The position numbers were made by a program, and so were the translations under genes. This document shows positions 12,197-23,649 of a DNA stretch of 45,525 nt, piece after piece. The number at the start of each line of letters is the position of its first letter. The first letter of the stretch is position 1. A model generated the notes under the pieces. The model was given only the letters and a program-made list of their open reading frames with translations, had not been told where the DNA came from and made no database searches. Location of the stretch: the NCBI RefSeq assembly GCF_000143415.4, contig NW_003314351.1:603718-649242 (forward strand). Reading direction: 5' to 3'. The stretch comes from Selaginella moellendorffii (lineage: Eukaryota > Streptophyta > Lycopodiopsida > Selaginellales > Selaginellaceae).

Positions 12197-12536
12197 GTCC
12201 CTTTTTAGAGCCTCGCTTATGGCTCGCTTCGTGCTCATTCCTTGAGCACCTTGTTGGGAGTTCCACTCCCGCTCTCGACCTTTCAAGTCGGAGCTTTTAG
12301 TCCAAACGTATTACGCTCGTTTGGCTTTCACTTCGGCCACTACCACGTGGCACCCTTCCGGCACCACTTTGGGGCCTAGGGATTTTGTGTCTCACACTAA
12401 CATCGACATCCATATGTAAGCAACCAAAGGGAATGATTCGAGAGACGATCCATAGGGGTTCAAATATAGAGGGAAAGGGCCCATGAATAAGAGTGCACCC
12501 CCTTTTCCAAACGGTTAAGGGTCTTGGGATATTTGG

Positions 12537-12592
12537 GGTTAAGCGTCTTTGGGTGTGAATAGTACTGGGCTGGGTGACCTCCCGGGAAGTCC
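12537..12592 (+). pseudogene. 5S rRNA-derived fragment
   Basis: GGTTAAGCG, then AGTACTGGG, then TGGGTGACCTCCCGGGAAGT, match the 3' half of plant 5S rRNA in order and spacing. The stretch covers the internal RNA polymerase III promoter (A box, intermediate element, C box). The 5' half and the final stem are absent. It lies in a 211-bp segment (12397-12607) between the LTR of II-a and the truncated end of element I copy B. It could be a remnant of a Cassandra-type TRIM, whose LTRs carry 5S sequence, a 5S-derived SINE, or a plain 5S pseudogene. Confidence 0.75.
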
Positions 12593-12607
12593 AAACTCAT
12601 GAGCTTA

Positions 12608-14152
12608 CACCATAAAATGCAAAGTGAACATCCAAAGCTTGATCACGAAGACCACATTTTCGTTGCACTAACACTTCCTTTCAACCACCTTCAAGATCCA
12701 ATGTGAAACCAAAACACTAATAAAAAAAATAACATGGAAAATCAAGCTTTAAAGAAAATTCCTCATCACTCGAACAACAATGCCACTTCCACTAACACAA
12801 GTGCTAGCAATGTCAATGCTTCAACTACACACTTTCTCTGTCCAAAAATCTACTCCAAGTGCTAATGGCTAAACCAAAAGTTGTAGCAAGTGAATGCTAT
12901 AACTTTTTCTCCAACACCCCAATGGGCAAACTCCCTAGGAAACAATAGACCAACTTAAGCTTAGCATAATGGACCACCATCGAGAATCCAGTTAAAGCTA
13001 CTATAATACTACTACGTGCAAGTAGACTAAGTTCACCATCAACCACTTTGGGGTTGATCATCGTTTAACCAAGCAACTTCGTAAACACATTGCTCATTAT
13101 CACATGGATATGATATAAGAAATCACAATGAATTGATCATCAATTGAACAACACCACGAGCGACACTAATGTTATTACTTCAAAGGTTTATGTAAGTATC
13201 AAGTGTCAACTCAATTACTAAACACCACTAAGTTTTGTTCACAATATGGACAAGCTCATGCCACTCTCTATCCGACCAAACTTAACACTAATCCAACACC
13301 AAGCTACTCAAGGAGCAATAGCAAAGTTCTCCAGAAAAGAATTGAGCATTGCAACCCAAGTCTTCCAATAGCAAGTCTAGACAAAATGGTTTAATGCTTC
13401 ACCTCTATCCATCCCACAATTCACTATTTGTAAGACATCATCTTCAAGATGCATCAAGGTAGGGACTCTTGATTGCATAATATGAAAACGAGCAATGAGT
13501 TAACACCTCGTTGTAAAAAATCTCTCCAAAAAGGGAAGAATATTTTACGTGTTTGATCCTTCGTCCCCGACAACTCTCTTTTCGGTCTCATCTTTGACTA
13601 AACCTCAAGCTTGCTTTTGCACTGCCTTCAGTCCAATCTTAGAAAGGTTTACAAGAGAGCACGGCAATGACTACTTGAACCAATAGACTAATCCCTACAG
13701 TCTTAATTGATCCACTCATAATCATGCCTAGGAAGGATCTACTAGTGCTGTGCTAAGCAACTATAGACCAGCTTATTTGCCACTCATAGCAAACCCAAAG
13801 AAGGTTTGCTTTAACTCATGGTACATGGAACAACTCATGGAACCACCGATAGGCTAACATTAATCTTGCCAACTCAAAGTGTAACCTCGACTTGCTAATG
13901 TGCCTCACTTACAAGCCCAAGTGAAAACTCATATAAAATGGTACACCTCAAATCCATCCTATGAACCCAAGAGCAAGCTCATACAATATGGGACAAAAAG
14001 GTAACAAAAACCATACCCAAGGAACAATTGTGAAGCCTTTGTACCTAAACGTATATCCACTCAGATCATCGTTTTCATCTCTGTGTATGCAACAAGACTA
14101 GTTGCCCAATCTCATTGGATAGTATCGCTAAGACTCATCCTCTGATACCAAA
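12608..14152 (-). mobile_element. 5' internal region of element I, copy B
   Basis: Read on the minus strand this starts at the primer-binding site and runs to about 12608, where similarity to copy A (about base 1125) stops. The part 13700-12608 mirrors bases 1-1120 of the window. The part 14150-13700 shows the internal sequence missing from copy A. It is truncated at the 5S-like segment. No open frame of note is present. Confidence 0.8.
14139..14150 (-). other. Primer-binding site of element I (initiator tRNA-Met)
   Basis: On the minus strand TGGTATCAGAGG begins two bases after the LTR end CTACA. Eleven of twelve bases match the initiator tRNA-Met primer-binding site. Confidence 0.9.
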
Positions 14153-15134
14153 TGTAGCACACGTGGTTTTTACCCTTTATCCTATGGTGGTTTACCATAG
14201 GATAACACTATGAAGCGGAACCTAAACCCTCTTTATGCCATGTGACACATGTCACGTGTCATATACCTTGGAACTTGGAACAGTCCTAGAGTAATCAGCA
14301 TCCCAATGTCAGGACCAGCACACAAAACAGAGCCAAATGCAGTTTGGCGCTATTTCGGCATACCGGTGGCCTAACGCAAGGACATGGGTACTCCACCAGC
14401 TAGCATGGAATGGAACTTGGGCTTAAACCCAAGCCCAACGCAGAACAAGGACAGGCAAGCAAGCAGGAGTTAAATTATACCTCAGGTTGGTCGGCCATGC
14501 CCAACCTACCCACTATCCCTACTATACATTTGGAACCCCCCACAGCCCCCCCCCCCCCTGAGGAACACACGCTTTGGGCTTTCACCCCAAGCCTCCCTTA
14601 GTATCAGGAGTTAGTCTATGGGACAAGCTCGAAACTTACTAAATATAAAATGGCTCTAAATTGCGAATTTGGACACGAGACGAACACCATTGTGTTCAGG
14701 CCGATCTCTACATTCCGTAGATATGCCAAATGAGAAAATCTGGATACTTTCCATAAATAGCATTTGGGACCAAAATGAGACTAACACAAGAGGCATGATA
14801 GTGAGGGTGTTTGGCAAACACGGTAAACTATCATCCAGCGATATTGAGGGACCAATCTCAATACGTGAGGGTTCTTGTCAAGCTAGTGCAAGACAGAACA
14901 AAAGAGAACTAAGAGCCAGGCCGAGTATGCTCAGCTAGAAACACATAGGAGTTCCTACCTTATGTCCATCTGGCCAAGTACAGGTGCTAAGCCCAGTTTA
15001 CTAACACTTGAACAAGAGGGGCTGATAAAGGAAACTAGCAATATTGACCTTCTACCATCATGGCAGTAAGGTAAGAGTGTCCGTAAGGACTAGCCGACAG
15101 GTAACTTTCGATACCCGAAGTCAAATTCGCGACA
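14153..15134 (-). repeat. 5' LTR of element I, copy B
   Basis: This LTR runs on the minus strand from TGTCGCGAATTT (15134) to GTGTGCTACA (14153). It is shorter than copy A because a part matching about 5340-5510 is missing. The outer flank is CCTGA (15135-15139), identical to the outer flank of copy C. Confidence 0.85.
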
Positions 15135-15701
15135 CCTGAGTGCATTCATCTCTTGATGCCAGATCTCTACCATGAGGATATCTTGTTGGAGGATAAGTTC
15201 TTCTAAGGTGTAGGTACTGAGCTTCAAATTGAAGTCCCAACTCAGTCCAACTCAGTTCTCCTACGTTGGATAGGCATGGCATGTACTCCTGTACATCAGC
15301 TACACTTTTGCCAGACCTGGTCTTTGGTCAGGAGGCCACCGATTTCACTGGAGATTGCATCTCCAAATCCTTCGACCTGTTTGTGAGATCTGAGAGGCAT
15401 CTGTGGGTGAACTTGTGGCTGAGGGATCCCACAATACTTCTGTCTTTGGTGTTCCCTCGATCCAATGGTAATCCAATGTCCCTTATGGCATTTGCTCTCC
15501 CTTCCTGCTTGTCAAAACTCTTGTGCACTTGGAGTACATCCCTTCTCCCCTGTCCTGGTATGAGCGGTATTGGTGATGACATCTATCCCTCTCTATGCTC
15601 AGTGGTGGGTGGTTGCACACTCCCCTACTTGTCATCCTTTCCTGTGTGCTCTCTTGCTCGGCTTGACTTAGCTCTCTCTCGCTGGTGTCCCACCTGCTTG
15701 T
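15135..15701 (-). pseudogene. LINE ORF1, N-terminal part (third segment)
   Basis: On the minus strand this is remnant coding sequence. The last stretch before 15135 reads TLEELILQQDILMVEIW and leads in frame, across the 5-bp target site, into the LINE ORF1 frame that begins at 43307. An 84-codon open stretch (15328-15582) is rich in charged residues. I recognise no named domain here; assignment to LINE ORF1 rests on that frame continuity and on the two solo LTRs (with target duplications) that interrupt the same strand upstream. It contains stops and is not functional. Confidence 0.55.
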
Positions 15702-16454
15702 TGTGAGACACAAAATCCCTAGACCCCAAAGTGGAGCCGGAAGGGCGCCACATGGTAGTGGCCGAAGCGAGAGCCAAACGAGCGTAACACGTTTGGACCA
15801 AAAGCTCCGACTTGAAAAGTCAAGAGCGGGAGTGGAACTCCCAACGAAGTGCTCGAGGAACGAGCACGAAGCGAGCAAAAGGCGAGGCTCCAAAAAGGGA
15901 CCCAAAAGGACCAACACATGACACGTGGGAGTGTCCGAGATGGACTCGAGTTGGAATCCGAAGTGGAGTCCGAGATGGACCCGAGTTGGAGTCCGAAGTG
16001 GAGTCCGAGATGGACCCGAGTTGGAGTCCGAAGTGGAGTCCGAGATGGACCCGAGTTGGAGTCCGAAGTGGAGTCCGAGATGGACCCGAGATGGAGTCCG
16101 AGATGGAGTCCAAAGTGGAGTCCGAGGTGAACCCGAGTTGGAGTCCGAAGTGGAGTCCAAGATGGACCCGAGATGGAGTCCGAGATGGAGTCCGAAGTGG
16201 AGTCCGAGGTGGACCCGAGATGGACCCGAGTTGGAGTCCGAAGTGGAGTCCGAGATGGACCCGAGATGGAGTCCGAGATGGAGTCCGAGATGGAGTCCGA
16301 GGTGGACCCGAGATGGACCCGAAATGGAGTCCGAGATGGAGTCCGAGATGGACCCGAGATGGAGTTCGAGATGGAGTCCGAGATGGACCCGAGATGGACC
16401 CGAGATGGAGTCTGAGATGGAGTCCGAGATGGAGTCCGAGATGGAGTCCGAAGT

Positions 16455-16488
<34 letters not shown>

Positions 16489-17562
16489 CCCGAGCCCGAG
16501 CCCGAGCCCGAGTCCGAGTCCGAATCCGAGTCCAAGTCCGAGTCCGAGTCCGAGTCCGGAGCCTGAGAGGGTGAAAGCCCAAAGCGTTCGTCTCCCAGAC
16601 CCTGGGGGGTTTGGTGAGATCCAAAAGTATAGTAGGGGGAGGACTGCAGTGGAGCCAGTTTGGCCAGGAAAGGCCAGTTTGGCCCAGGAAGGCTGGACCC
16701 AGTGTTGGGTGATGAGCTGCCCACTGGGAAGTCCAAGACTAGAGTGAACACGTACCGACAAGCGGGGTAGCTTGGTGAAGTGTTCAAGAGCCGGCTCTAG
16801 TTCCCCCGGGAGATCGACTGGCCGATGCTCCCAGTCCAAGTGTGGGTGGCACTACCTACTTGGATACCTGTCGTGGCTCAACGGAACCTCGCTCTAAGCC
16901 CATGGCTAGAGCACCTAAAGGCGGAAGGTGGGGAGAGTACCCATGAGGCTTGCGTAAGGCCACGGTGTTCTGAAATGGTGTCCCAAAGTCCCAGACTGTG
17001 GAAAGGAAGAGGGGTAGCCCTCCGGTGTGGTGACCAAGGACACAGTCACACAGTGAGGAAGTCCTAGAGGATAGTGGGACTTAGTGGTCGGGGTGGTGGG
17101 CCTCGATCCAGTGGCAGTGTTGGCGAACACAGCCAAGGCCAGAAAGGGACTTGGTGGGGACCGGAACAGAGATATTGGGGAAGGCTATTCCCCATGTCTG
17201 TAGGCATCCTAAGGATGTTAAGGAGTGGATCTGGGATGACCACTCATGGATGGATGACCCAGTCTTTGAGAGACGGGATTGGAATGTAGGTGGTGTTGGA
17301 CCACTAGTGTGACCAAGGTAAATGGGCATGGCCTTAGCGTAACGGGCCGATATGTCGATGGTACCTTGGGGTGTCGATCATGGGATCGGACACGTGGAGC
17401 ACTTGGACCAAGTGCTAAGGTTGAGTGGCATGGATGCCATTCTCGGGGCTAGCAAGCCCCAAGTCCTGAGTTGGGCTTATGGAGGTTGTGAATGAGACTC
17501 CTCCAAGTGGTCGGAGGTGTGGTTAAGTGACTAAAGTAGAATGGAAAAATTAGTTGCTTACA
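15702..17562 (+). repeat. Solo LTR of element II with CTTGT target duplication
   Basis: A complete 1,861-bp LTR begins TGTGAGACAC and ends GTTGCTTACA, in the opposite orientation to the other element II copies. It is flanked by perfect 5-bp repeats CTTGT (15697-15701 and 17563-17567). No interior or second LTR is present, so it arose by LTR-LTR recombination. The minisatellite occupies about 15929-16563, with pure hexamers at its right end. It sits in the decayed LINE ORF1. Confidence 0.95.
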
Positions 17563-17795
17563 CTTGTGTGGTGTTGTTGTCCTTGACCTTTTGCCACCAC
17601 TCGTCACCCAATTCATTGCTGCTGCTGCTGCCCTAGATTCCAGGTCCCCTATATGACTCATCAAACTATGTCCCCCAACAGCTAATGGTTTTCTACCATG
17701 CCATTTTCCACCAGGACCACTAAACTAAGACCCGAGTTTTGTTCTAGCTCACCTAGCCTTGTGGACCTTCTCATAGCATCCTCCTATAACCATAC
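17563..17795 (-). pseudogene. LINE ORF1 remnant between two solo LTRs
   Basis: This 233-bp piece of the interrupted host sequence lies between the CTTGT and CATAC target duplications. On the minus strand it carries a short CAG/CTG run (about 17619-17632) coding for glutamines, and several stops. It is assigned to the LINE only by its position. Confidence 0.45.
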
Positions 17796-19268
17796 TGTAA
17801 GCGACTAAATTTTCCATTCTACTTTAGTCACTTAACCACACCTCCGACCACTTGAAAGAGTTTCACTCACAACCTCCATAAGTTCTATTTTGGACTTAGA
17901 GACTTGCTAGCCCCAAGAATGGCATCCATGCCACTCAACCATTGCACTTGGTCCAAGTGCTCCACATGTCTGATCCCATGACTAACACCCCAAGGTACCA
18001 CTGATATATCAGCCCGTTACGCTAAGGCCATGCCCATTCACCTTGGTCACACCAGTGGTCTGACACCACCTACATCAGACTCCCGTCTCTCAAAGACTGG
18101 GCCATCCGTCCATGAGTGATCATCCCAGACCCACTCCTTAGCATCCATAGGATGCCTATAGACATGAGGAATAGCTTTCCTCAATATCCCTTTTCTGGTC
18201 CCCACCAAGTCCCTTTCTGCCCATGGCCGTGTTCGCCAACACTGCCACTAGATCGAGGCCTACAGGCCTGACCACTAAGTCCCACGATTCTCTGGGACTT
18301 CCTCACCACACGACTGTATCCTTGGTCACTACACCAGAGGACTACTCCTTTTCCTTTCCACATTCTGGGCCTTTGGGACAACACTTTGGAACACTGTGGC
18401 CCTACGCGAGCCTCATGGGTACTCTCCCTGTCTTCCACCTTTGGGTGCTCTAGCCATGGGTTTAGAGTGAGGTTCCATTGAGCCATGCCAGGTATCTAAG
18501 TAGGTAGTGCCACCCACACTTGGACTTGGAGCATCGACCATTCGATCTCTCGGGGGAACTAGAGCCGGCTTTTGAACACTTCACCAAGCTACCCCGCTTG
18601 TCGATCCGTATTCACTTTAGCTTTGGACTTCCCAGTGGTTATCCCATCACCCAACACCTGGGTACAGCCTTCCTGGGACAAACTGGCCTTTCCTGGCCAA
18701 ACTGGCTCCACTGGAGTCCTCCCCCTACTATACTTTTGGAGCTCAACAAACCCCCTAGGGTCTGGGACACGAACGCTTTGGGCTTTCACCCCCTCAGACT
18801 CGAACTCGGACTTGGACTCAGACTTGGGCTCGGGCTCGGTCTCGGCCTCGGCCTTGGTCTCGGTCTCAGTCTCGATCCCGGTCTTGGTCTCGATCTCGAC
18901 TTCAGACTCCATTTCGGGTCCTTCTTGGACTCCATCTCGGATTCCATCTCGGACTCCATCTCGAACTCCATCTCGGGTCCATCTCGGACTCCATCTCGGG
19001 TCCATCTCGGATTCTATCTTAGGTCCATCTTGGACTCCATCTCGAATTCCATCTCAGGTCCTCTTGTGTCCCTCTTCTAGAGACTCACTTATTGCTTGCT
19101 TTATGCTTATTCCCTGAGCACTTCGTTGGGAGTTCCACTCCCGCTCTCGACCTTTCAAGTCGAAGCTTTTAGTCCAAACATGTTACGTTCGTTTGTCTTT
19201 CGCTTTGGCCTCTACCACGTGGCACCCTTTCGGCTCCACTTTGGGGCCTAGGGATTTTGTGTCTCACA
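17796..19268 (-). repeat. Solo LTR of element II with CATAC target duplication
   Basis: A complete 1,473-bp LTR runs from TGTAAGCGAC to GTGTCTCACA, flanked by perfect CATAC repeats (17791-17795 and 19269-19273). Its minisatellite is short (about 18797-19055) compared with the other copies. The host sequence is the same LINE ORF1 remnant. Confidence 0.95.
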
Positions 19269-19785
19269 CATACCTTCTTGGCCAGCACTCCCAAGCTTCT
19301 TGTCCAACTGGGGCTCAGCCTTCCTTCTACTTTGTCCTTTTGCACTTCCATTTGAGTTGAGTCCTTAGTGGATTGCCAATCCTCCCTGGTCTGGTTCAAT
19401 CCCAAGCCTCCATCTACCACAGCTCTATTGGCCTTGCAATGTCCCTCTGGCCGAGACAAGTTGGCTAGGGTACACCCAATGACCTCTTGTGATTCCTTTG
19501 TCTTGGGCATGCTGGTTGCTTCCATCCTCTTTAGGATCTTGAGAGTCTCCTCTGCTCAGATTAATGTCTCCTTTGTCCCTCTCTAGACTTTCTCCTTGAG
19601 ATCTTCTAGCACTTGTGCCTTATACTCCTCACTGTCTGACTCGTGGGACTGCTCCAACTTTTGAACTTCTTTGCTGGATGAATTGTTGTTGTGTGCTGTG
19701 TTATTTGTACCAGGCTCTATATTATTTGGGCAGCTAAGAGGTTGCTACTTTGTGCCCATTGGGGTTTTGTGGCTTGCTGCTTGCC
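19269..19785 (-). pseudogene. LINE ORF1, probable N-terminus
   Basis: On the minus strand a frame can be followed from an ATG at 19759 (stop after four codons) through asparagine- and glutamate-rich sequence to an open stretch containing QSTKDSTQMEVQKDKVEGR. It then runs into the solo LTR at 19268. Several in-frame stops show decay. The composition (charged, low complexity) fits the variable N-terminus of plant L1-type ORF1 proteins but is not diagnostic. The sequence right of about 19786 is element II, so this is the LINE's 5' boundary or a truncation. Confidence 0.5.
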
Positions 19786-21818
19786 CTTTGATCCGAACCT
19801 AACCTCTGTATATGCATTTATAGACGGCATCACCTAGGATGTTTGGCATGACTCCCTATGCTAATCCACCAAACTTATAACTATGCTAATTAGCTTCTTC
19901 TTTATATGCGTTCTATGGATTATAGCTTAAGAAGTTAGTTCCTTTGAGCTTCCAAGTCCTCCCACTTGACAAGCTAGTTGATTGGCCTGTGATCATGTAT
20001 GGACTCCTTCATGCTTAGCCCTTTTTCAAGTCAACACCTTCAACTATAGTCTTTATTCCTTTGACTTGCCAATCCCACTTAGCAAATCACCCAGCTAGTG
20101 TAATATGGTTCTATGTATAAATATAAAAGTCCTCAAATATCAATTGAACATGCAAAAGTTATTTTCCCAATTTTGATAGCCTCACCTTATGGCAAGCTTT
20201 TGTTGTGCTACTCCAATTTTATGCATTCCTATGAACCATTTACAATTATCTTTCTAGGTACCAACTTATCTAGATTTATCATTGGAACATTAAAAAAGGT
20301 TCTATCCCTTAACTTGCTAAGGCCTCTCTTTTCACAAGCTTCCTACTTATCATTCGATCTAATATAGATAGTTCCATATTTTAGACTTTTGATGGTACTA
20401 TGTATATAAATAGCAAAACACTCAAGAACCCTCTTGATTTCCTACTCCTAACTTGCATAACTATCTTAGGTTATATTTTTTGATTCCTATGGTTCACTTC
20501 TATCCCTTTATTACTTAATTCTGGCTCTATACATTTTTTTTGCTTAGTCTCCTTCATACTATGAGGGTAATATTACAATTTCTACTGATACTATAGGAAG
20601 TATTTTTATAAAGATATATTCATAGAGTGGTTCTTCAATTTGAATATGCTCAACTTATAATCTCACACATCATGATTAATGTTGCTACTTATGGGCCCTA
20701 TATACCCATTGTTAGCCATGCTAAACTCCCTTTAGCTTTAACTTTGGACAAATAAAGTTTATTTGTCTCTAGCTTTCCTCAACTTTGGACTTTAGATGTT
20801 TTAAGATGTTTATATGTCTCAATGATGTACTTGTTCAATGAGTTTTCCTTTTATGACAGTTATTATATTGCAACATAAGAAACTTATCCTTTAAAGGATA
20901 TATCTAACCTCATCCTTATCCCAACAAGAAGCCTCAAGAAGTTAACTTCCACTATTCCATTAAATTATATCAAACTTTTATTTAGTTGTTATATCCTACT
21001 TATTGCTAGTGCTTTCACACCTCCATCAATATTTTGTTAAAACACTTGAATCTTATACCTTTTATATTAGGCTATGCCAATCCTATTTTTATTGGTCCTT
21101 TGGTAAGAGGTTTCCTAAACCAACCACCTTGATCTACTCAAGGCATCTTCTAATGAAATATTTGGTGTCTCATATGAGCCTATCTTTACAACACATTTCA
21201 CTTATGTTTATATCTTTTTTCAAGAACATATTTTACCTTTTTCTATGGTAACTAATGGTTAGCCTTTCACCATAGTGTTTAAACACAACTCTTCTCAAAA
21301 GTCTTTTTCTTCCTTAAACAGCTTTTCATGAGTTCAAAGTGGCCCTCTTGGCCATTAATGAGATACTCATTGTTCCCATTCTTAAATCTTAGAATTGTTT
21401 CAATCCTTGGGTAGAACACATCTCAGTCCAAAACGTGCTTCATCTATATCCTTAGGACTATCCCTTAACTCCCCTAAGTCACTCAAATGTTAGACTTGCT
21501 AGTCCTATGACCTATAAGGTTGTAGTCGCATGGCTATTCTTGAGATGCTACCTCAATTAAATATATCTTTTTATATTCACATCCTATCCATAAGAACCAT
21601 TCTCTAACACTTAAGTATCCCCTTTTGTTCCATGTGGGCTACTTTGCACTTTAGAACTATTTTTTCACAATATAAGAACATCAACTCATTCTTCAAGTAC
21701 ACCCCTAACTCCTTGGGTTATTCCAGCATTCATTATAGGTAGCGTAAGCTACCATTTCAAGTCTCAAATTTATGAACACCATACTCTACTTCATGAGGTT
21801 AATCCTATAACTCCTTAT
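19786..21818 (-). mobile_element. Diverged internal fragment of element II
   Basis: The order matches II-a 7660-9850 with frequent substitutions and small deletions, for example CTGTATATGCATTTATAGAC against the II-a version at 7668. It is AT-richer than II-a, as expected of an old methylated copy. No LTR adjoins it. It ends near 21818, and 21819-21878 shows no clear match to anything here. Confidence 0.7.
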
Positions 21819-21878
21819 GTTAGCCTATTAGTGGTTACTATGTTATTGTGGTAAAAATTGAACCTCCCATAGGTTCAC

Positions 21879-22557
21879 ATTAATCATCTCTCTTTTGAGA
21901 GATGATTTATATTGAGGTGTGATCTCATTGTTCATATTCACATCATACAATCATACAATTAAGAGTCCCTACTTTGATGCGTATTGGTTGTAGTGGTCTT
22001 ATGAGTGGTGTGTTGTAGAGTGGATAACTATAAAGAAGTAAACCATTTTGCTTAGGCTTGTCATTGGAAAGCTTGGGTTACAATGCTAAATTCTTTACAA
22101 GGGAACTTTATTGTTGTTTGAATAGTTTTGTGTTGGATTAGTTTTGAGTTTGATTTAAAAAAGGGTGGCATAAGTTTGTCTGTGTTATGAATAAAACTGG
22201 TGATGTTAGGTGTTATAAATCTTTATTAGTGGGGTGTAGCATTTATGTTATATTTTGCCATAGAGTTGGCACTTGGTAGTGATATGCTTGCTTGTGATAT
22301 TGTTCAAGTCATTGTGATTCTTATATTATATCCTTATGATTGTGAGCAATGTGTTTGCAAAGTTTCTTGTTCAAATGATGATCAACCCCAAAGTAATTGA
22401 TAGTAATGCTAGTCTACTTGCAAAATAGTATCATTGTAAAAGCTTTGAGTGGGTTCTTAAGAGATGATCCATTATGCTAAGCTGATGTTGATGCCTTATT
22501 TCCTATTAAGTTTGCCCATTAAGTGTTAGAAAAGGTTGTAACATTCATATGCTATAT
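21879..22557 (+). mobile_element. Fragment of element I interior
   Basis: It corresponds to window bases about 141-850 in the same orientation, with many substitutions (for example GAGAGATGATTT near the start and AAATGATGATCAACCCCAAA near 22372). Both ends are abrupt. Confidence 0.75.
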
Positions 22558-23384
22558 TCCTGCAGTGAAACTGGCTTTTAAATAAGGATCATGACATATA
22601 CCATGTTGTGGCTTCACACCTGCACACCTCCTTTTCATCTTCTTAACAGGTAGAGTGTCTTGATGCTAATCATTGAAATATAATGCTTTCAGCAGTTCTG
22701 TATTGTGTTTGCACAGTAATAACAATGTCAAAGAACATAAAAGGGAAAATTGCCTTAATTTCTTTGTGGAGACCACTAATTACTTCATTCACTATACACT
22801 GCTACTCTTCTAGGGTCAAAACACTAGAGTTTCATCCAGATCCTTATTCCTCAAGCCAAGAGAAAATTGAGCTTTTTTCTTCACTGCTAGCTAAGCCTTG
22901 AGTGCTGCTTGAGCATCAGCATCTTTAAAACTCACCATGGACATGAGTACACCAGGATGAGAGCAGCACATGGGACCTTGGATTGTAATAGCTGTTGTTG
23001 CAGCCTCTCATGATATGCCACCAGTCCTCCAATCAAGCTGACAAGATCAAACTCTTGCCATGTTCTCTTGCTTAGTGGAGCTTACCAAGAGCAAGCAAGT
23101 GAAGATCATCGAGTCTGTCTGTGATGATTCTCTCATTCGAGAGTGTTGGCTATTTAATCTATCTGGCCATCTGCAAGCAGTGAAAACTTACCTCAAGATG
23201 AGGATACTCAAGAGGAAGACATGGCTGAGAAGGTGACTGCTCTTCATGTACAATGGGAGAAGATTTATCAAGGTTGTGGAGGCTGCCGGCTCCTTCTTGA
23301 CAAGTGTACATCATTTGTATTCACTTATCACATTCTGCAGTCACAGGATCTGTGATCTTCCCCTTACTCACAAGACATTACCAA
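22558..23384. other. Unassigned stretch, no gene seen
   Basis: This is moderately AT-rich sequence without a convincing open frame; the longest is about 72 codons. A short coding-like stretch around 23190-23310 on the plus strand (reading AEKVTALHVQWEKIYQG) might be a fragment of a gene or element, but I cannot name it. Confidence 0.5.
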
Positions 23385-23462
23385 TATGACAGACCTGTCT
23401 CTCCAAGACTAGGCCATCCATTCCAATCCTATAACCACTCCTTACCATCCTTAGAGCAGTGT
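23385..23462 (-). repeat. Small LTR II scrap
   Basis: About 75 bp match LTR II around 10490-10565 (TCTCCAAGACTAGG, ACTCCTTA, CATCCTTAG). The same LTR region is also the truncated start of the copy at 24433, about 1 kb away. Confidence 0.55.
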
Positions 23463-23529
23463 TACCTGTGGGGGGCCCTGGGAAAATTCCTGGTCCTCCC
23501 ATGTTATATGTGGCTCTTTTAGGCAATTA

Positions 23530-23648
23530 GGGCCCAGAATCTGTTTGTTTGACCTAGGAGCGCCTCAGGCCCCGATTCTGGGCCCAGGATCCTCCAGATC
23601 AGCCCGAGAGGAGCCCTGGCCAAACCTAAATAAAATTTTAGGTTTGGC
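23530..23648. other. Two adjacent perfect 12-bp hairpins
   Basis: GGGCCCAGAATC (23530-23541) pairs with GATTCTGGGCCC (23574-23585) across a 32-base loop. GCCAAACCTAAA (23619-23630) pairs with TTTAGGTTTGGC (23637-23648) across a 6-base loop. The surrounding 23460-23760 is unusually GC-rich for this neighbourhood. It may be a small foldback element; no target duplication was found. Confidence 0.6.
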
Positions 23649-23649
23649 A

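Larger units (their letters stand above)
10209..12396 (-). repeat. 5' LTR of element II-a (contains assembly gap)
   Basis: The LTR runs on the plus strand from TGTAAGCGAC (10209) to GTGTCTCACA (12396). It is about 2.2 kb, but 549 bases inside are unresolved. It contains a poly-C run near 11176, the TATA-like core shared with LTR I, and the minisatellite. The minus-strand 3' end abuts the primer-binding site. The right flank is CTAAC (12397-12401), the expected target duplication; the other side cannot be checked. Confidence 0.85.

Noticed and set aside
12537-12592. Functional 5S rRNA gene
   Set aside because: Only the 3' half is present and the ends are missing.
15483-16839. Frames of 300-430 codons across the solo LTR
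   Set aside because: Most of their length is the same minisatellite, flanked by LTR and decayed LINE sequence.
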